Shown in pieces: positions 1 to 10,615 of a stretch of 64,000 bases of DNA; position 1 is the stretch's first letter; every line of letters begins with the position of its first letter. The notes under the pieces were generated by a model. The model ran no database searches. It saw nothing but the letters and a program-made list of their open reading frames with translations, and was not told where the DNA came from. A program made the translations under genes and the position numbers. Origin of the DNA: Microvelia longipes (Eukaryota; Arthropoda; Insecta; Hemiptera; Veliidae); the NCBI GenBank assembly GCA_018340805.1, contig JACMZG010001914.1:20392657-20456656 (forward strand). The letters are read 5' to 3'.

Positions 1-2316
1 TTTGTACCTCAAAATCATCTTAAATAAATAGGCCTGTAAATAACAGTTATTTATGAACAAAGGGAGTAAAAAATTACTATAATTTCTCTGAGCAATAAGT
101 TGGTTCAAAAGGTAATTAGTATAAGTGAAAATGGCATTTTACTTCCGAAGTGCATACAAGCTTTTATTTTTTTTAAGATTTAGAAGTTATATTTTAGGTC
201 AGGACTCCTCATAACATTTATTTTTGGAGTGCCTCCCCCAAAAAAATAAAAAAGAATTTATTGGCCAAACAGACGTTGGTGCAAACTTTTGGCTTGATAT
301 ATTTTGAGACAATATTATTTTTGTTTGGTCGGGCCCCCCTTATAAATCTTAGAAGAGCCAAAAAACGTTTCTTATTGCTTTAAGCATCTTCCTTTGGACC
401 TGAAACTAATTTTGAGCCAATAAAAAAATACTTTTGTTTGGCCCCCTTTAAATACAGGGTCCAAATAAAATAAAATGGAAAAATACCCCCTCTTATAAAA
501 ATTGTGGCTTTAACTCCAATTCTAGAAAAAAAAATACTCCCTTAAAAACTAGTCATTAAGCTTTACATTATGTATACTGTCTGGAAATAAAAGATAATTA
601 TATTACAGCTATTGTTGTGACACTCAATAAAAAATTATCTTGAGGCCAATGATACACACAGTACTTTATACTTTTGATTTTTTTCAGAGCAATCACTGAT
701 TGTTTCCTACCAAGCCAATGAAGCCATCAAACTGTGTTAACTCTAGAATACTTGTAACAATCACATTATTGTCTTATTCAATAAAATCATATAAAAGAAT
801 AAAATAAAATAAATAGATAATAAAATACAAAAAAATAAGAGTCAGTGTCATAGATTTAAGGTGTCCAGATGAACGATGACAGGGAACAAGTTTAAATTCT
901 TTAGTTATTTTTACAGAATACCAGATGCAAAGAATACAGAACAAAAAAACCAACAAGAAAAGCTAAGATGAGCTTAACCTTGTGAAATTCAAAACAAAAA
1001 CTGCAAAAGATAGTATAAGATAATCTACTAAGTTTTTTTAAAAGTACTTAATCAAGTAAGCTGTAAGTTGTAAGTCAAAGGTTAGGAGAACATCTGCTAC
1101 AATAGTACTCTCCTTTAAAAAAATAATATAAACAAAAACGAAATTATCCACTATTGTTCGTTTTACAGTAACTTAACTGCAACCACTTACTTACAAAAAA
1201 ATATAAGTTCTTCAAACAAAGAAAAACCTGAGGCGATCAACTTCTTTTGTAACAAGATAGAGTGCGAAATTGCTTTAAAAATCCTATTTATTTTCATTGA
1301 AAAAACTAGATCACCCATAAAAATGTAATTATTAGATAGCACGAGTGATAACATGTAACCAATAAATACATTTTTTAAAGTAAATATAAAATATAGGTTA
1401 AGTCTAGGATAATAATAATTAATATCAAGTATAAAACTTATTTATACTTTATGTGTGTCATATTTTGACTAATAAGTTATATTAAAACTTAAGGACACAT
1501 AATATAATTAAACAACAATAAGAAGGTTATCCACAATTCTTGTTACAATTTTTTAAATAAACAAGTTACAAGTTATTGATAAAGAGAGAACAGGTAGTCT
1601 AGTCACTTGGGCATAAATGTGATCTAAACATAATAATATTTTAGCATAAGTTTCTTGATTGAGATTACATTCCACCAAAATAATTTTACTATATGTCTTA
1701 GCGCAAGCTAAGACTTAGGAAAACACAGATAAATTTGTAATTGTAATTAAACACAAGTGTCCAAAGGATCACCCAGAGTAAAAAGTAAAGACATTTTAAT
1801 ATAACCATTTCTGAGCTAAACATCTCATCGCCTTATTTTTGCTAAAAAAGACCTACGAACTTCAGTTCAGATTTATAGCATGGTAATTATTTCCAATTTT
1901 TTTTATGTTGGATATCTTATCCTATTTTAACTGAATTATATTTACTTTAAGAATTTGTGACGTCATCCCTTAAACTTTTTATTACGCACAATTTATTTTG
2001 TTCACCAAACTACAGTCACATGTTTTATTAGAATTGCACCAAATTTAGTGAACGCACTATCAAGGCGTATAATACGTCCATAGACGTTAGAGTTTTTAAT
2101 AAATAACGAGTTTTTAATAAACGTATCCAATCATATTAAAATTGGAAAACACTGGATGTATCAGCATTGTTTGTTGGACGTGTGTACAAATAGGAACGGA
2201 GCTATTAAGATCATCCAAAGAAAGTAGCAATGCAGCCACATAAAAACATGATTTAAATAATAAATCGATCCTAAATCGCCATGCTTAAAGATTAGTACTG
2301 ATAAAGAATTAAGTAC

Positions 2317-2719
2317 CTGGACAAGATGTATTATGATGTTTGGTTTGAGGAAGGCTTGATGATGAAGTTTCATCGGAACCAGTTCTTCTTGATGTCGCTC
2401 CTGTTCTTCTTTTCCTAATCCCATATGTGTGGACAGGAACTATTAGCTTTGGTCTCGGTATACAAAACTCTTCATCACTAACGTCAAGAATTGGTGAAGT
2501 TGAATTTACCGGTGAATGGGTTGGGGGAGGAGGCGCTACTGATAGTGGTGGAGGAGGTATTGGTAATAAATGATTAGGTATTTCTGGTAATCTTTGTCTT
2601 GTAGACCATTTAGGTGGTCTCCATTCTTTGGTAATACTCTCCCAGTTGGACTCATATCTCCGCTGTACTTCGGGATACTGACGTATTTTCATATCCCAAC
2701 TACGTTCAGAAACTAACAT
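2317..2719 (-). CDS. Candidate alternative first exon (PKG isoform) or first exon of a nested gene
   Basis: This is a 134-codon open frame plus one base, starting at a true ATG with an in-frame TAA six bases upstream and ending at CCAG followed by GTACTT, a plausible donor. I do not recognise the protein. Residues 1-50 are rich in Trp, Arg and Glu. Residues 56-66 are a polyproline stretch. Residues 80-100 include SDEEF and then a hydrophobic KLIVPVHTYG segment. Residues 102-115 hold two basic motifs (RKRRTG and SRRTGS), and a Ser run lies at 119-122. It is the longest open frame in the window, is more GC-rich than its surroundings, and has an Inr/DPE promoter 100 nt upstream. It lies in PKG intron 2 on the same strand and ends in phase 1, which is what PKG exon 3 accepts. 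Reading it as an isoform-specific N-terminus is inference; an unrelated nested gene remains possible. Confidence 0.62.
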
Positions 2720-2787
2720 AATTTACACTAACACTTGAATTTTCACTACGTATTGAACACGATAATATTCATATTGGAACGCAACGG

Positions 2788-2824
2788 CATCCTACTCCGA
2801 CGCGTCACACAGAGAGACTGACGT
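2788..2824 (-). promoter_or_regulatory. Inr + DPE core promoter
   Basis: On the minus strand TCAGTC at 2821-2816 matches the arthropod initiator TCA(G/T)T(C/T), which puts +1 at A2819. Bases +28 to +32 (2792-2788) read GGATG and match the DPE consensus RGWYV at exactly the required spacing. I see no clear TATA box at -30. The predicted 5' UTR is 100 nt, ending at the ATG at 2719. The surrounding 2740-2880 bases are distinctly GC-richer, with several CpGs. The motifs and spacing are seen; promoter activity is inferred. Confidence 0.62.
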
Positions 2825-3777
2825 ACAAGTAAACAGACGTCCTAGAGGGGAGAGATCTCATCTCCCACTCCGAACCCTTACAACTTCACTCCCAGGTGTT
2901 TTCAACTCCGGACTTCTCAAAACTTCACTTCAAATCATTTTCACGATAATCCAAAAAATAAATATGTCCTTCAAATTAATCCGATCGTGATTATTGAAAG
3001 TCCAGAAAAGGAAACGATCAACTTTTTTTACGAACTTTGAATTAATTTCTTATGAAAAGAATTTTTAAATTCATATTTGTATAACTTACCTTTAAATCCC
3101 TATATTTAAAATTTTAATTAGACAAATTTAACTATATCAAATTAACTTTAAATTAAAAAAAAAATACACAAAGAAAAAAGTACATTCACTATGTACTTTA
3201 ATAATTAAATTAGTTTCAATATTCATTAAGTACTTTAACAATTAAACTAGTTTCATTTTCAACTATGTATTAATTACATTTATCATATTTAAATTAAATA
3301 AGCAAATTTAATTTTACTAAAATATCAAAGTACATTATTTAATAAATGAATAAATAAAAAGTGTATGTAATATTTATTTATAAACAATCATATTGATTGT
3401 GATTACAACGTTGTGCACAAGATTATAAAATCAATTTGATGAATTTATATCCATAAAAATTTTTATCACAATAATAATAAAAAACGTTATTACATCTAGC
3501 CATAACACGCTGTCTATACATCGGGAAACATTAAAATTATCAAAAATGTAGATATGTAAGAATTTTTTACGTTCTTTTTAGCGTTTTTTTGGTTTTATAT
3601 TGTAAATTGACGTCAAAAATATACAACATAAAAAAAGCAAAAATGAACAAATGTTAACATACGAATCCAATTTTGTGCACGTATTATGACTTTTAGGGGG
3701 ATTTTCAAATAAAATATTACTGATAAGTTTGGCAAGACAGTTCCATGTCTTCCAATTTTCAAAATAAGTTTAAGCGT

Positions 3778-4055
3778 AAAAATCAGAAGCGGAGTGCCTC
3801 GGAACTTTTCCTTGCTACATTGGATTCGCTATGTCATGCTCACTACTTCGGACTCGTTAGGCTCGCCCTCAGAATATGGTAATCACTTAATTTGTATTGG
3901 AACACATCTTCGGCCGTCCTCAGATAGTAAATATATTACTTTAATACCCAGCGGTCACCCATGCTGGCACTGACCTTCCTCGACGCTGTTTAGCTTTTTA
4001 GATCTAACAAAACCCGTAGGCATACTTGCCATATTAAAACTAAACTTAATATGCT
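3778..4055 (-). repeat. 5S rRNA-derived SINE-like element
   Basis: The minus strand over 4013-3951 carries the 3' half of 5S rRNA in degraded form (GTTAGATC, TTTAG, GTCAGTGCC, GGGTGACCGC). Two copies of the CTGAGG...GAGCG motif and the CGAGGCACTCCGCTTC-like end follow. Its order is the same as in the other copies in this window. Confidence 0.7.
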
Positions 4056-4090
4056 TATTTGTTACATATCTATACTCGTACTCGTCTTTG

Positions 4091-4260
4091 CTTTATCAAT
4101 TCTACATACCATCATGGCAGTCATTCAAAATTGTTTTACCGTACTATGCTCACCTTAGCTTTATCAGTTCTTCATACCATCATGGCAGTCATTCCTAGCT
4201 CAATTTATGCCTAAAATGTTATAACCCAAAATGTTTTACCGTACTTCCTTTGAGACATTC
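4091..4260. repeat. Two-copy tandem duplication, about 64 bp period
   Basis: GCTTTATCA, CATACCATCATGGCAGTC and a flanking GTTTTACCGTAC are repeated twice in direct orientation. No function is apparent. Confidence 0.6.
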
Positions 4261-4610
4261 AGGAGAATTGACATACAAGTAGATATATTACTGTTCCGAC
4301 AATAAACAGCAATTGATGGTGAGCAAGAAAGCGAGCATTTCAAAGGAAATCCAACCGGCTTGCAGACATTCGCGCAAGAATAATATTGTAAATATTAACA
4401 TTAAGTGTAAATGAAACGATATAAATGATCTCTTAAAGTATTATTCTAACCTGGTATAAATATAAAAATGCTTTCCGTGGCTTCTATGTGGCCACTCAAT
4501 ACAATATGACTAGGAAGCTAGGTTAACTAAGGTGGAGGTAGAGATGTCCTTCTTAACTATCTTCGCACCCATTGGTACTATAGGTCAATGACACACAGTT
4601 ATACTTACAC

Positions 4611-4612
<2 letters not shown>

Positions 4613-4659
<47 letters not shown>

Positions 4660-4666
4660 TATATAC
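4613..4666. repeat. (TA)n microsatellite
   Basis: Nearly pure TA dinucleotides. The sequence to the right (CCGTCATCCGAACAACCTCATAA, then GAAATTCGCTGAAA, up to about 4800) recurs beside the TA tracts at 9.4 and 13.7 kb, so the tract lies inside a dispersed element. Confidence 0.9.
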
Positions 4667-5866
4667 ATACGAATTTCTATCCTTGTATGGTACTGGCACA
4701 CGATAACTCTCGGGGGCTTTCTTAATGATCCCCCCTCTACTTCCGTCATCCGAACAACCTCATAAAGTCAATTTCTGATGAAATTCGCTGAAAGTCTCAA
4801 TTCGGTGATAATTCCATCTATGAAAGTGATTCATTATGAAGTCAGGTTTAATTTTTCATTACATAATTTTTCCTTTTTTTCTCTTACTATTTTAAACTAC
4901 AATTGGCTTCGCTAATTGATATACTTTTCCAGCAATTAATAACATTTAAACAATAAATGAAGTGACGAAAAGCAGATTAATGAGATATCTAAACCAAGAT
5001 TCTAATTACAGATGTTGTATATAGGAATAGAAAACTGTTGCATCAAGCTGTATCTTGAAGCTGCCTCCTGTATAGATAAAACTGATAAACTGTAATAAAT
5101 CATTACGCAACTTTTCACTCGTTATTAGACATTTTTTACAGCGCAGTTCACTTCAACTGCGTTTTATATCACTCACTTGAGGGATGTTTCGTAATTAATG
5201 AAAATGTAGTTTTATAAATATATTATCTCCTATAAATAAAGGAGGACTTACGGTCTTATAGATGCCAATAGATTTGTTTGTCACGAGCTATCGAGTGAGT
5301 CAAAACGAAACTAATCTATAAGTTATTTATTAACACAATTTTGATTAGTCTCACTACAGATATTATTAACATATACAGCAAGATTATCAACTTTCCTCTT
5401 CTTCTGCCTTTGACAGACACTAGCGTTGGTCCCCCGAAATAGTGATGAAAAATGGAAACACAAGTGAGCTTTACTGCCTTTTCACGAATCTTCATTTGAT
5501 CTTGTGGAAACTAGCACATATATTAGCTCTTCGAGGTGGCGGTTCTCAAAACGCCAAAACGTACCAAAATTTCTGTTTTATTTTTCATTGATCAAAAATG
5601 TGCCAAAGAAAAAAATGGCACACTACAGAGATACAACAAGTATTGTATGTCACGCAAACAGTAAAATCATGTACTTAGCCCTGAATTAATTTAACAATCA
5701 AAATTAAAAGAAATTATCAGCAGCAAAAACTAAAATAACCTTTTCCAATCAAACGTAAACAAAAGGTAATAAAATTATAAGATATTATTATAACGAATAA
5801 CTAAGAATCAAGTAAACATTGTGTACTTGAGTTTTTATTTAACACCGGAAATACACGAGTCTAAGC

Positions 5867-6624
5867 CAGCTCTTCCCAACCCTTGGGTCGCGACCCAGAT
5901 TGGGTCGCGAACGAAATGTTTTGGGTCGCCAAATTTTTTTATTATTAACAATCCAAAAAATGCCAAAAGTTTATGTAAAAACATTATTATAAGCAAATAA
6001 CAGATTTGCTTAAACAGATATTATTTTTAGTAATTGATAATACTTTAAACATGCGATAACAAAAGAAGACGCGGCCAAAATATTTCTTAGAAGTCCTTTA
6101 CCGACAGAGGCACTCTTTATCTAATTCTTGCTAACTTTGATGCATTTTTATACCAATGATAATACTGTATTTAACAGTTTCTTATCACTTCTTTTAAAGG
6201 TTCGGGTTATTAAAATTATAATGTTCAATTATATGTAAATTTGATTCTAACAATCATCAAAGTAATTTAATATCGCGTACAAGTTTTTTAATAATTATTG
6301 TGTTACCAGTTTATTTATTTTATACATTTACGTTTCAATTAAATTAGTGAAATGAATAAACAAAACACGACTTGACTTATTAGCGGAAAACCAACAGCAA
6401 CAAAATAGTCATTGATATCATACATATTTTATTTTTTTATTCTTTTCAGCAAATTTCTTAAAATTCTCTAATAGGATAGGCGTCATGGCAGAAGTCATAA
6501 CTAGTTCGGAAATAAATAAAAACGCCTGCAATTTTCAGGTTATGCAAAATAAATGCATTTGGGTCGCCAAACTTAAGAAAAGCAAATTATAGGGTCGCGG
6601 TACTGAAAAGGTTGGGAAACGCTG
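5867..6624. mobile_element. Non-autonomous hAT-type DNA transposon, 758 bp
   Basis: The 15-bp terminal inverted repeats CAGCTCTTCCCAACC and CAGCGTTTCCCAACC (inverted) match at 13 of 15 positions. They are flanked by a perfect 8-bp target-site duplication, GTCTAAGC, at 5859-5866 and 6625-6632. The GGGTCGCGACCC motifs just inside the ends are typical of hAT/Charlie-like non-autonomous elements. There is no transposase ORF. The intact target duplication indicates one clean insertion. Confidence 0.93.
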
Positions 6625-6790
6625 GTCTAAGCGATTATAATCGACAAAAGCTTACTATTTTCTCCGCTACATTATGGAATCAGCGCTCCTAAGGAACAAC
6701 CAAATCGCTGAAGTGGACTCCCTGACACGGAGCCTTACATTCAGTTTATTTAATGAGTGACAATTTAATGAATCTTGAGCGTAGATTGAT

Positions 6791-6825
6791 AATGTCTGTT
6801 AAGCCTATATGGCTTAACAGACATT
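6791..6825. repeat. Perfect hairpin, 15-bp stem
   Basis: AATGTCTGTTAAGCC, a 5-nt loop, then the exact reverse complement. Confidence 0.85.
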
Positions 6826-7019
6826 AAGGCTTTGAAGGGAGGAAATTAAGGGGGAGGTAAGGGTGATTCTGCACTCTTATATGTATATCGAAAGATAACC
6901 TAAATGTTATGCTTGGTTAAATAATATAAGAATTCACTAAAATATTCTATTAGAAGATTTTGGAACAGAACAAACGAAATTTGAATCGTGCAGTAAAAGT
7001 TTTGATCAACCATTATTAA

Positions 7020-8074
7020 TAAGATGACAAATACGATGACGTCACACTGACACGTCATATACCTCTTACTAAGCCTACTACTAACTATAGCTCTAAATAA
7101 TCGAACTAGTGGGATCCTTTCTACAATGCGAAACAACAAATCAGAAAGAAAATATTGTTTAAAAAATTCAGACCACCAGGAATAGGGAATAGTTCTAAAG
7201 GTTAGTCATAGAATGATCATCTATAAGACAGGGGTTAAAAATGAATTAACACTAGAATACACATAACACAATGAATAACATTAAAAGGGTTCCTCAGCCG
7301 CACCATTTGGCCTAGATATCTATTGAATAAGGGGTGAAAACGCAAAATAAGGGGATACCACACTCAAAGCACGAGTCTAGTCCATACCAACACAAGAGGC
7401 TTCCCTCTTGTTCCATGACAAACCTTTAGAACCATTTTTTTTTCAATACTCAGGTGAAAAATTCCAAGGCATTTAGACCTCTTAGGTCTAAATGCCATCC
7501 TGAATAAAAAAATAGATAAATGAATAAATAGAAATACATAAGTAATAATATAAAAGATAAATATTACTATATATAAATAGAGACAAATAAAAGATATTAC
7601 TGCAACTGAAATAATAATATGAGAAAGAGAGGGTTCAAGTGTAAACTACTATTATGAAGCTCTAAACTAATATCGTCTTCATATCGTCTACTTAAATTCT
7701 ACATTTATATTCACTGAACTAAAAGCTCAATTATAAGTATATACTTAAGCTAGGTTCGGTTTAGTAGCAACTTTCTGCGTATTAGAGCATTCTGGAACTC
7801 TAAACAATTCGGATCTAGTACAGAATGATTATGTTTTCTTCTTTTATCTCTACAAGAGCCACACACTGACTGTTCTTTGATGATTGGGCAGTTTGCTCTT
7901 AGTATAGTAAACCATACTCTTTTCCTGATGGTTTGAACAATATTTTCTTTCTGTTTTGTTATTTTGGCATTGTAGAAAGGATTCCACTAGTACGATTATT
8001 AGAAAAAATGCCTAATGAATTCACTAGTGGCTTAGTTAGAGGTGTATAGTGTGACGTCATTATTTGTCGGTCAT
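7020..8074. mobile_element. Foldback element with about 145-bp inverted arms
   Basis: The left arm (about 7020-7172) and right arm (about 7931-8074) are inverted copies. Both contain TGACGTCA(C), CTAAGCC, an ACTAGTGG(G/A)ATCCTTTCTACAATG block and a CAGAAAGAAAATATTGTTT block. The roughly 760-bp centre holds no ORF. No target-site duplication was identified. It is probably a non-autonomous DNA transposon of unknown superfamily. Confidence 0.72.
7468..7496. repeat. Perfect hairpin, 13-bp stem
   Basis: GGCATTTAGACCT, loop CTT, then the exact reverse complement. It lies inside the centre of the surrounding foldback element. Confidence 0.82.
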
Positions 8075-8087
8075 CGCGGTCTCTCTT

Positions 8088-8121
8088 AGCTGCTCCGAAG
8101 CCTGGTCGCTTCGGAGCAGCT
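8088..8121. repeat. GC-rich perfect hairpin, 14-bp stem
   Basis: AGCTGCTCCGAAGC, loop CTGGTC, then GCTTCGGAGCAGCT. It stands out in AT-rich surroundings and abuts the outer end of the foldback element's right arm. It has no T-run after it and is not a bacterial-type terminator in this eukaryotic context. Confidence 0.85.
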
Positions 8122-8751
8122 TTTCAATAATTTATATTCAAAAAACGTTGTTAAAGGACTGAATTCTCCATTAATTATTTAATTATTTTTACAATTCATA
8201 ACAGTCGAAAAAGCTTTAAAGTTATTAAAACTACTTAAAAATAGATAATTCAGGTTTAAACTCTAGTTAATATCCCATTCCTGGATATGTTTTATGACAT
8301 AAATAAAAGTCATATAATTAGGTAACCATTTTTTTAAATGCCCTTATTAAATAAACAATTAATTGTTCAACAGTTAAATAACATAAATAATGTATTAAAA
8401 TAAGCTATCTCTCCGCTATAAAGCTTGCTTATATTTATTTTAATGAATAAATGAAAATGAAACTGTTAGTAAAATATTTATATGAAGGTAACAGGAGTTG
8501 TATTCAAACAGAAATTATAAAGAGTTGTCTGACATCTAGTGGATAACGTAAGAACTACAGTTCAGATACACAGTTTCACTATTTCACCGCTAGGTGCCAG
8601 CACAAGTATTAAAACTAGATAACTTACACTTGGCTAGCTACTCGATTCAATCCCTAAAAAACTTCATACATCATACTAGTTTCGATTCTCCATCAGGATG
8701 TATTAAAATTTGCTATTTTTTTTACTTTTGTTTTTAATTATGGAAGTAATA

Positions 8752-9170
8752 AAAATTAGGTACGGGGTACCTCGGCACTTTTCCTCAAAGTCATGATTAT
8801 CTAAAGCTTAAGGTTGCATTACTTCGGTCTTGCTGCGCTCGACCTCAGAATAAAATGTTTTTTTAAAGTCTACAGTGTGACTTTAGAGTGTTACTTCATG
8901 ACACACATTTCAATTGGATTGAAATGATTGCTAAAATAATTGAAGATATAAATTGAAATGATAGATAAAATACTCAACCATAAATAAAACGGTTGAAATG
9001 AAACTGATTGAAGATTAAAGTGGTTATTCAAAGTTTAGGGTGTTATAACTTCAGTCTCGCAGCGCTTGACCTCAGAATACACTGATATTTCAAAACCTAG
9101 GGTGTTATAGCTTTCGACTCGTTTTGCTCGCCCTCAGATAGTCATGATTATCTAAGTATCAGGGATTATG
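8752..9170 (-). repeat. Tail of the 5S-SINE family with internal duplications
   Basis: GTACGGGGTACCTCGG opens a copy of the family's 3' region. The CGCTCGACCTCAGAAT-type motif then recurs three times to about 9140, and GTCATGATTATCTAA appears twice. No 5S portion is present. Confidence 0.6.
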
Positions 9171-9290
9171 ACTTCGGGGAAATATCATCTTCCGGATAGC
9201 CCAGCGAGACCTAACGTGTGATTTTTGTGCCAAGTTTCAACTGTCTAGAATAAAATCAGGAAAGTAATACGTGACACAGACAAACAGACG

Positions 9291-9310
9291 GCTATAATAT
9301 TATATATATA

Positions 9311-9360
<50 letters not shown>

Positions 9361-9382
9361 TATATATAATATATATATAGAT
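9291..9382. repeat. (TA)n microsatellite inside a dispersed repeat
   Basis: The tract is preceded by ACAGACAAACAGACGGCTATA and followed by AACCTCATAAG and AAAATTCGCTAAAA, the same flanks as other TA tracts here. Confidence 0.9.
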
Positions 9383-9836
9383 ATCTTATATGAGTGAGTC
9401 CCCCCCCCACCATAACCCTAACCTCATAAGCTCATTTTTTGTGAAAATTCGCTAAAACCAGAAATCAAGTAGATGTGTTACTGCCCCGACTCAGAAGTAT
9501 ACAACAAACACTTTACCAAAAGTAGAATGGGGAGCAAACAAGGAAACAGTCAAAAGGTTATTTGGCTGAATTGCAGTCCACCACTCTAGAATTATTGTCT
9601 ACCTCAATAAAATTTCTGGAAACCCTAGCACACATTAGGGTAAAAAAGAAAATCAGGAACATTTCACAGCAATAATTATACTTCAGAGTAATAATTAATA
9701 ATTAGAACCATAAACCGTGTTGGGGTCATTCATTTACACTAACTGCGAAAGCAGTCTGATAGGGGAAGTTTAAGGCCTTAATTGATATGGTTCTTTAAAT
9801 ATTTTTCAAACTCTAAAACAAAGTAGAGGTACTAAC

Positions 9837-10003
9837 CTTCCATAACATAGACGATGGAGCCGACATCTCCCTCTCTGATTATCATGCTAGCAGCGGGGTA
9901 CTCTACAGGATACATGCAGTCCACGATCTCTCTAATCTGCGTCGACTCCAAGTTCTTCATGAAATCATTATCTAGTATGGCAGCTTTGATTAGTTCTCGA
10001 GAT
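9837..10003 (-). CDS. for: cGMP-dependent protein kinase I (foraging/PRKG1), second exon: start of CNB-A
   Basis: This 167-bp internal exon encodes 55 complete codons, [19 protein letters not shown] through [12 protein letters not shown]. That is the hinge and the N-terminal helices and first strands of cyclic-nucleotide-binding domain A of PKG-I. The match to insect foraging and mammalian PRKG1 as I recall them is near-continuous ([35 protein letters not shown]). The acceptor is a pyrimidine tract ending GTTTAG at 10004. The donor is GAAG then GTTAGT from 9836. Exon 1 leaves two bases (AA) and this exon supplies one (A), giving Lys, so the exons join in frame as KSP-K-SRELIK; mammalian PKG-I beta has KSPQSKDLIK there. 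It ends in phase 1. The cGMP-contacting phosphate-binding cassette lies in a later exon outside the window. Confidence 0.96.
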
Positions 10004-10032
10004 CTAAACAAAAAAAATAAAAAAGTTTTTAT

Positions 10033-10104
10033 ATAAGTAAATAAATAGTCTCTCCACTAAGATTAAATGTTAAATCTTAGTGGAGAGACTATTTATTTAC
10101 TTAT
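10033..10104. repeat. Perfect 32-bp-stem hairpin beside the exon 2 acceptor
   Basis: The left arm, ending CTCCACTAAGATT, and the right arm, beginning AATCTTAGTGGAG, are exact reverse complements over 32 bp with an 8-nt loop. On the gene (minus) strand the hairpin ends 29 nt upstream of the first base of exon 2, directly before the pyrimidine tract. It therefore overlaps the region where a branch point is expected. Confidence 0.9.
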
Positions 10105-10615
10105 ACTTGGATTACTCCACAGAGCAGTTATTTATATTAAAAAAGTTTTTAGTTTTAGTTATAAGTGAGAAAGAAGAACATTTTAAAAGAGACAAAATAA
10201 AGAGAGAAGAAGTTCACAAATTAAACATAACAGAATGAAAATGTTGCTTCTGTAAAATACCTGTCAAATATAAGCAGACAGAAGGCGATGGGGATTTATT
10301 AAATAAGCTTATTTCTGCTTTCATCATTGGAAAATAATACTAAATAGGGACAAAGCCTTCTACCATCTAATTATTTGGAACAGTTCGCTATTAATAATAT
10401 GGCAAGCAATAGTCAAAAGATGCGGGTTATAGTGAAACTTACGCCAGAACGTAGCAATTCATTCAGTTCTAGTCCAAAAATTTAAACATGGGATTTGTTT
10501 CTAAAAGATATTCAAATGTGATGATTGGTAATTTGTTATGAGGTAATGTTAAATACGTGTACCAGAATCTTAATTATAACTACAAGTCTCCAACCGCCAA
10601 TAGCTCGACTAGATA

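Larger units (their letters stand above)
1..9836 (-). other. Start of PKG intron 2 (continues beyond the window)
   Basis: The GTTAGT donor at 9836 opens this intron. I could not find the next expected exon, which should encode the GELAILYNC-type part of CNB-A, anywhere down to position 1. Intron 2 is therefore at least 9.8 kb. It contains the candidate alternative exon at 2.3-2.7 kb. Confidence 0.7.

Noticed and set aside
2161..2424. Open frame of 87 codons on the minus strand overlapping the candidate exon
   Set aside because: It overlaps the better-supported 134-codon frame in another reading frame and runs through its donor into AT-rich intron.
3080..3095. AG|GTAAGT on the minus strand as a recursive splice site in intron 2
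   Set aside because: The upstream sequence (GGGATTTAAAG) has no pyrimidine tract.
8088..8121. GC hairpin as a rho-independent terminator
   Set aside because: No following T-run and wrong domain of life for that signal.
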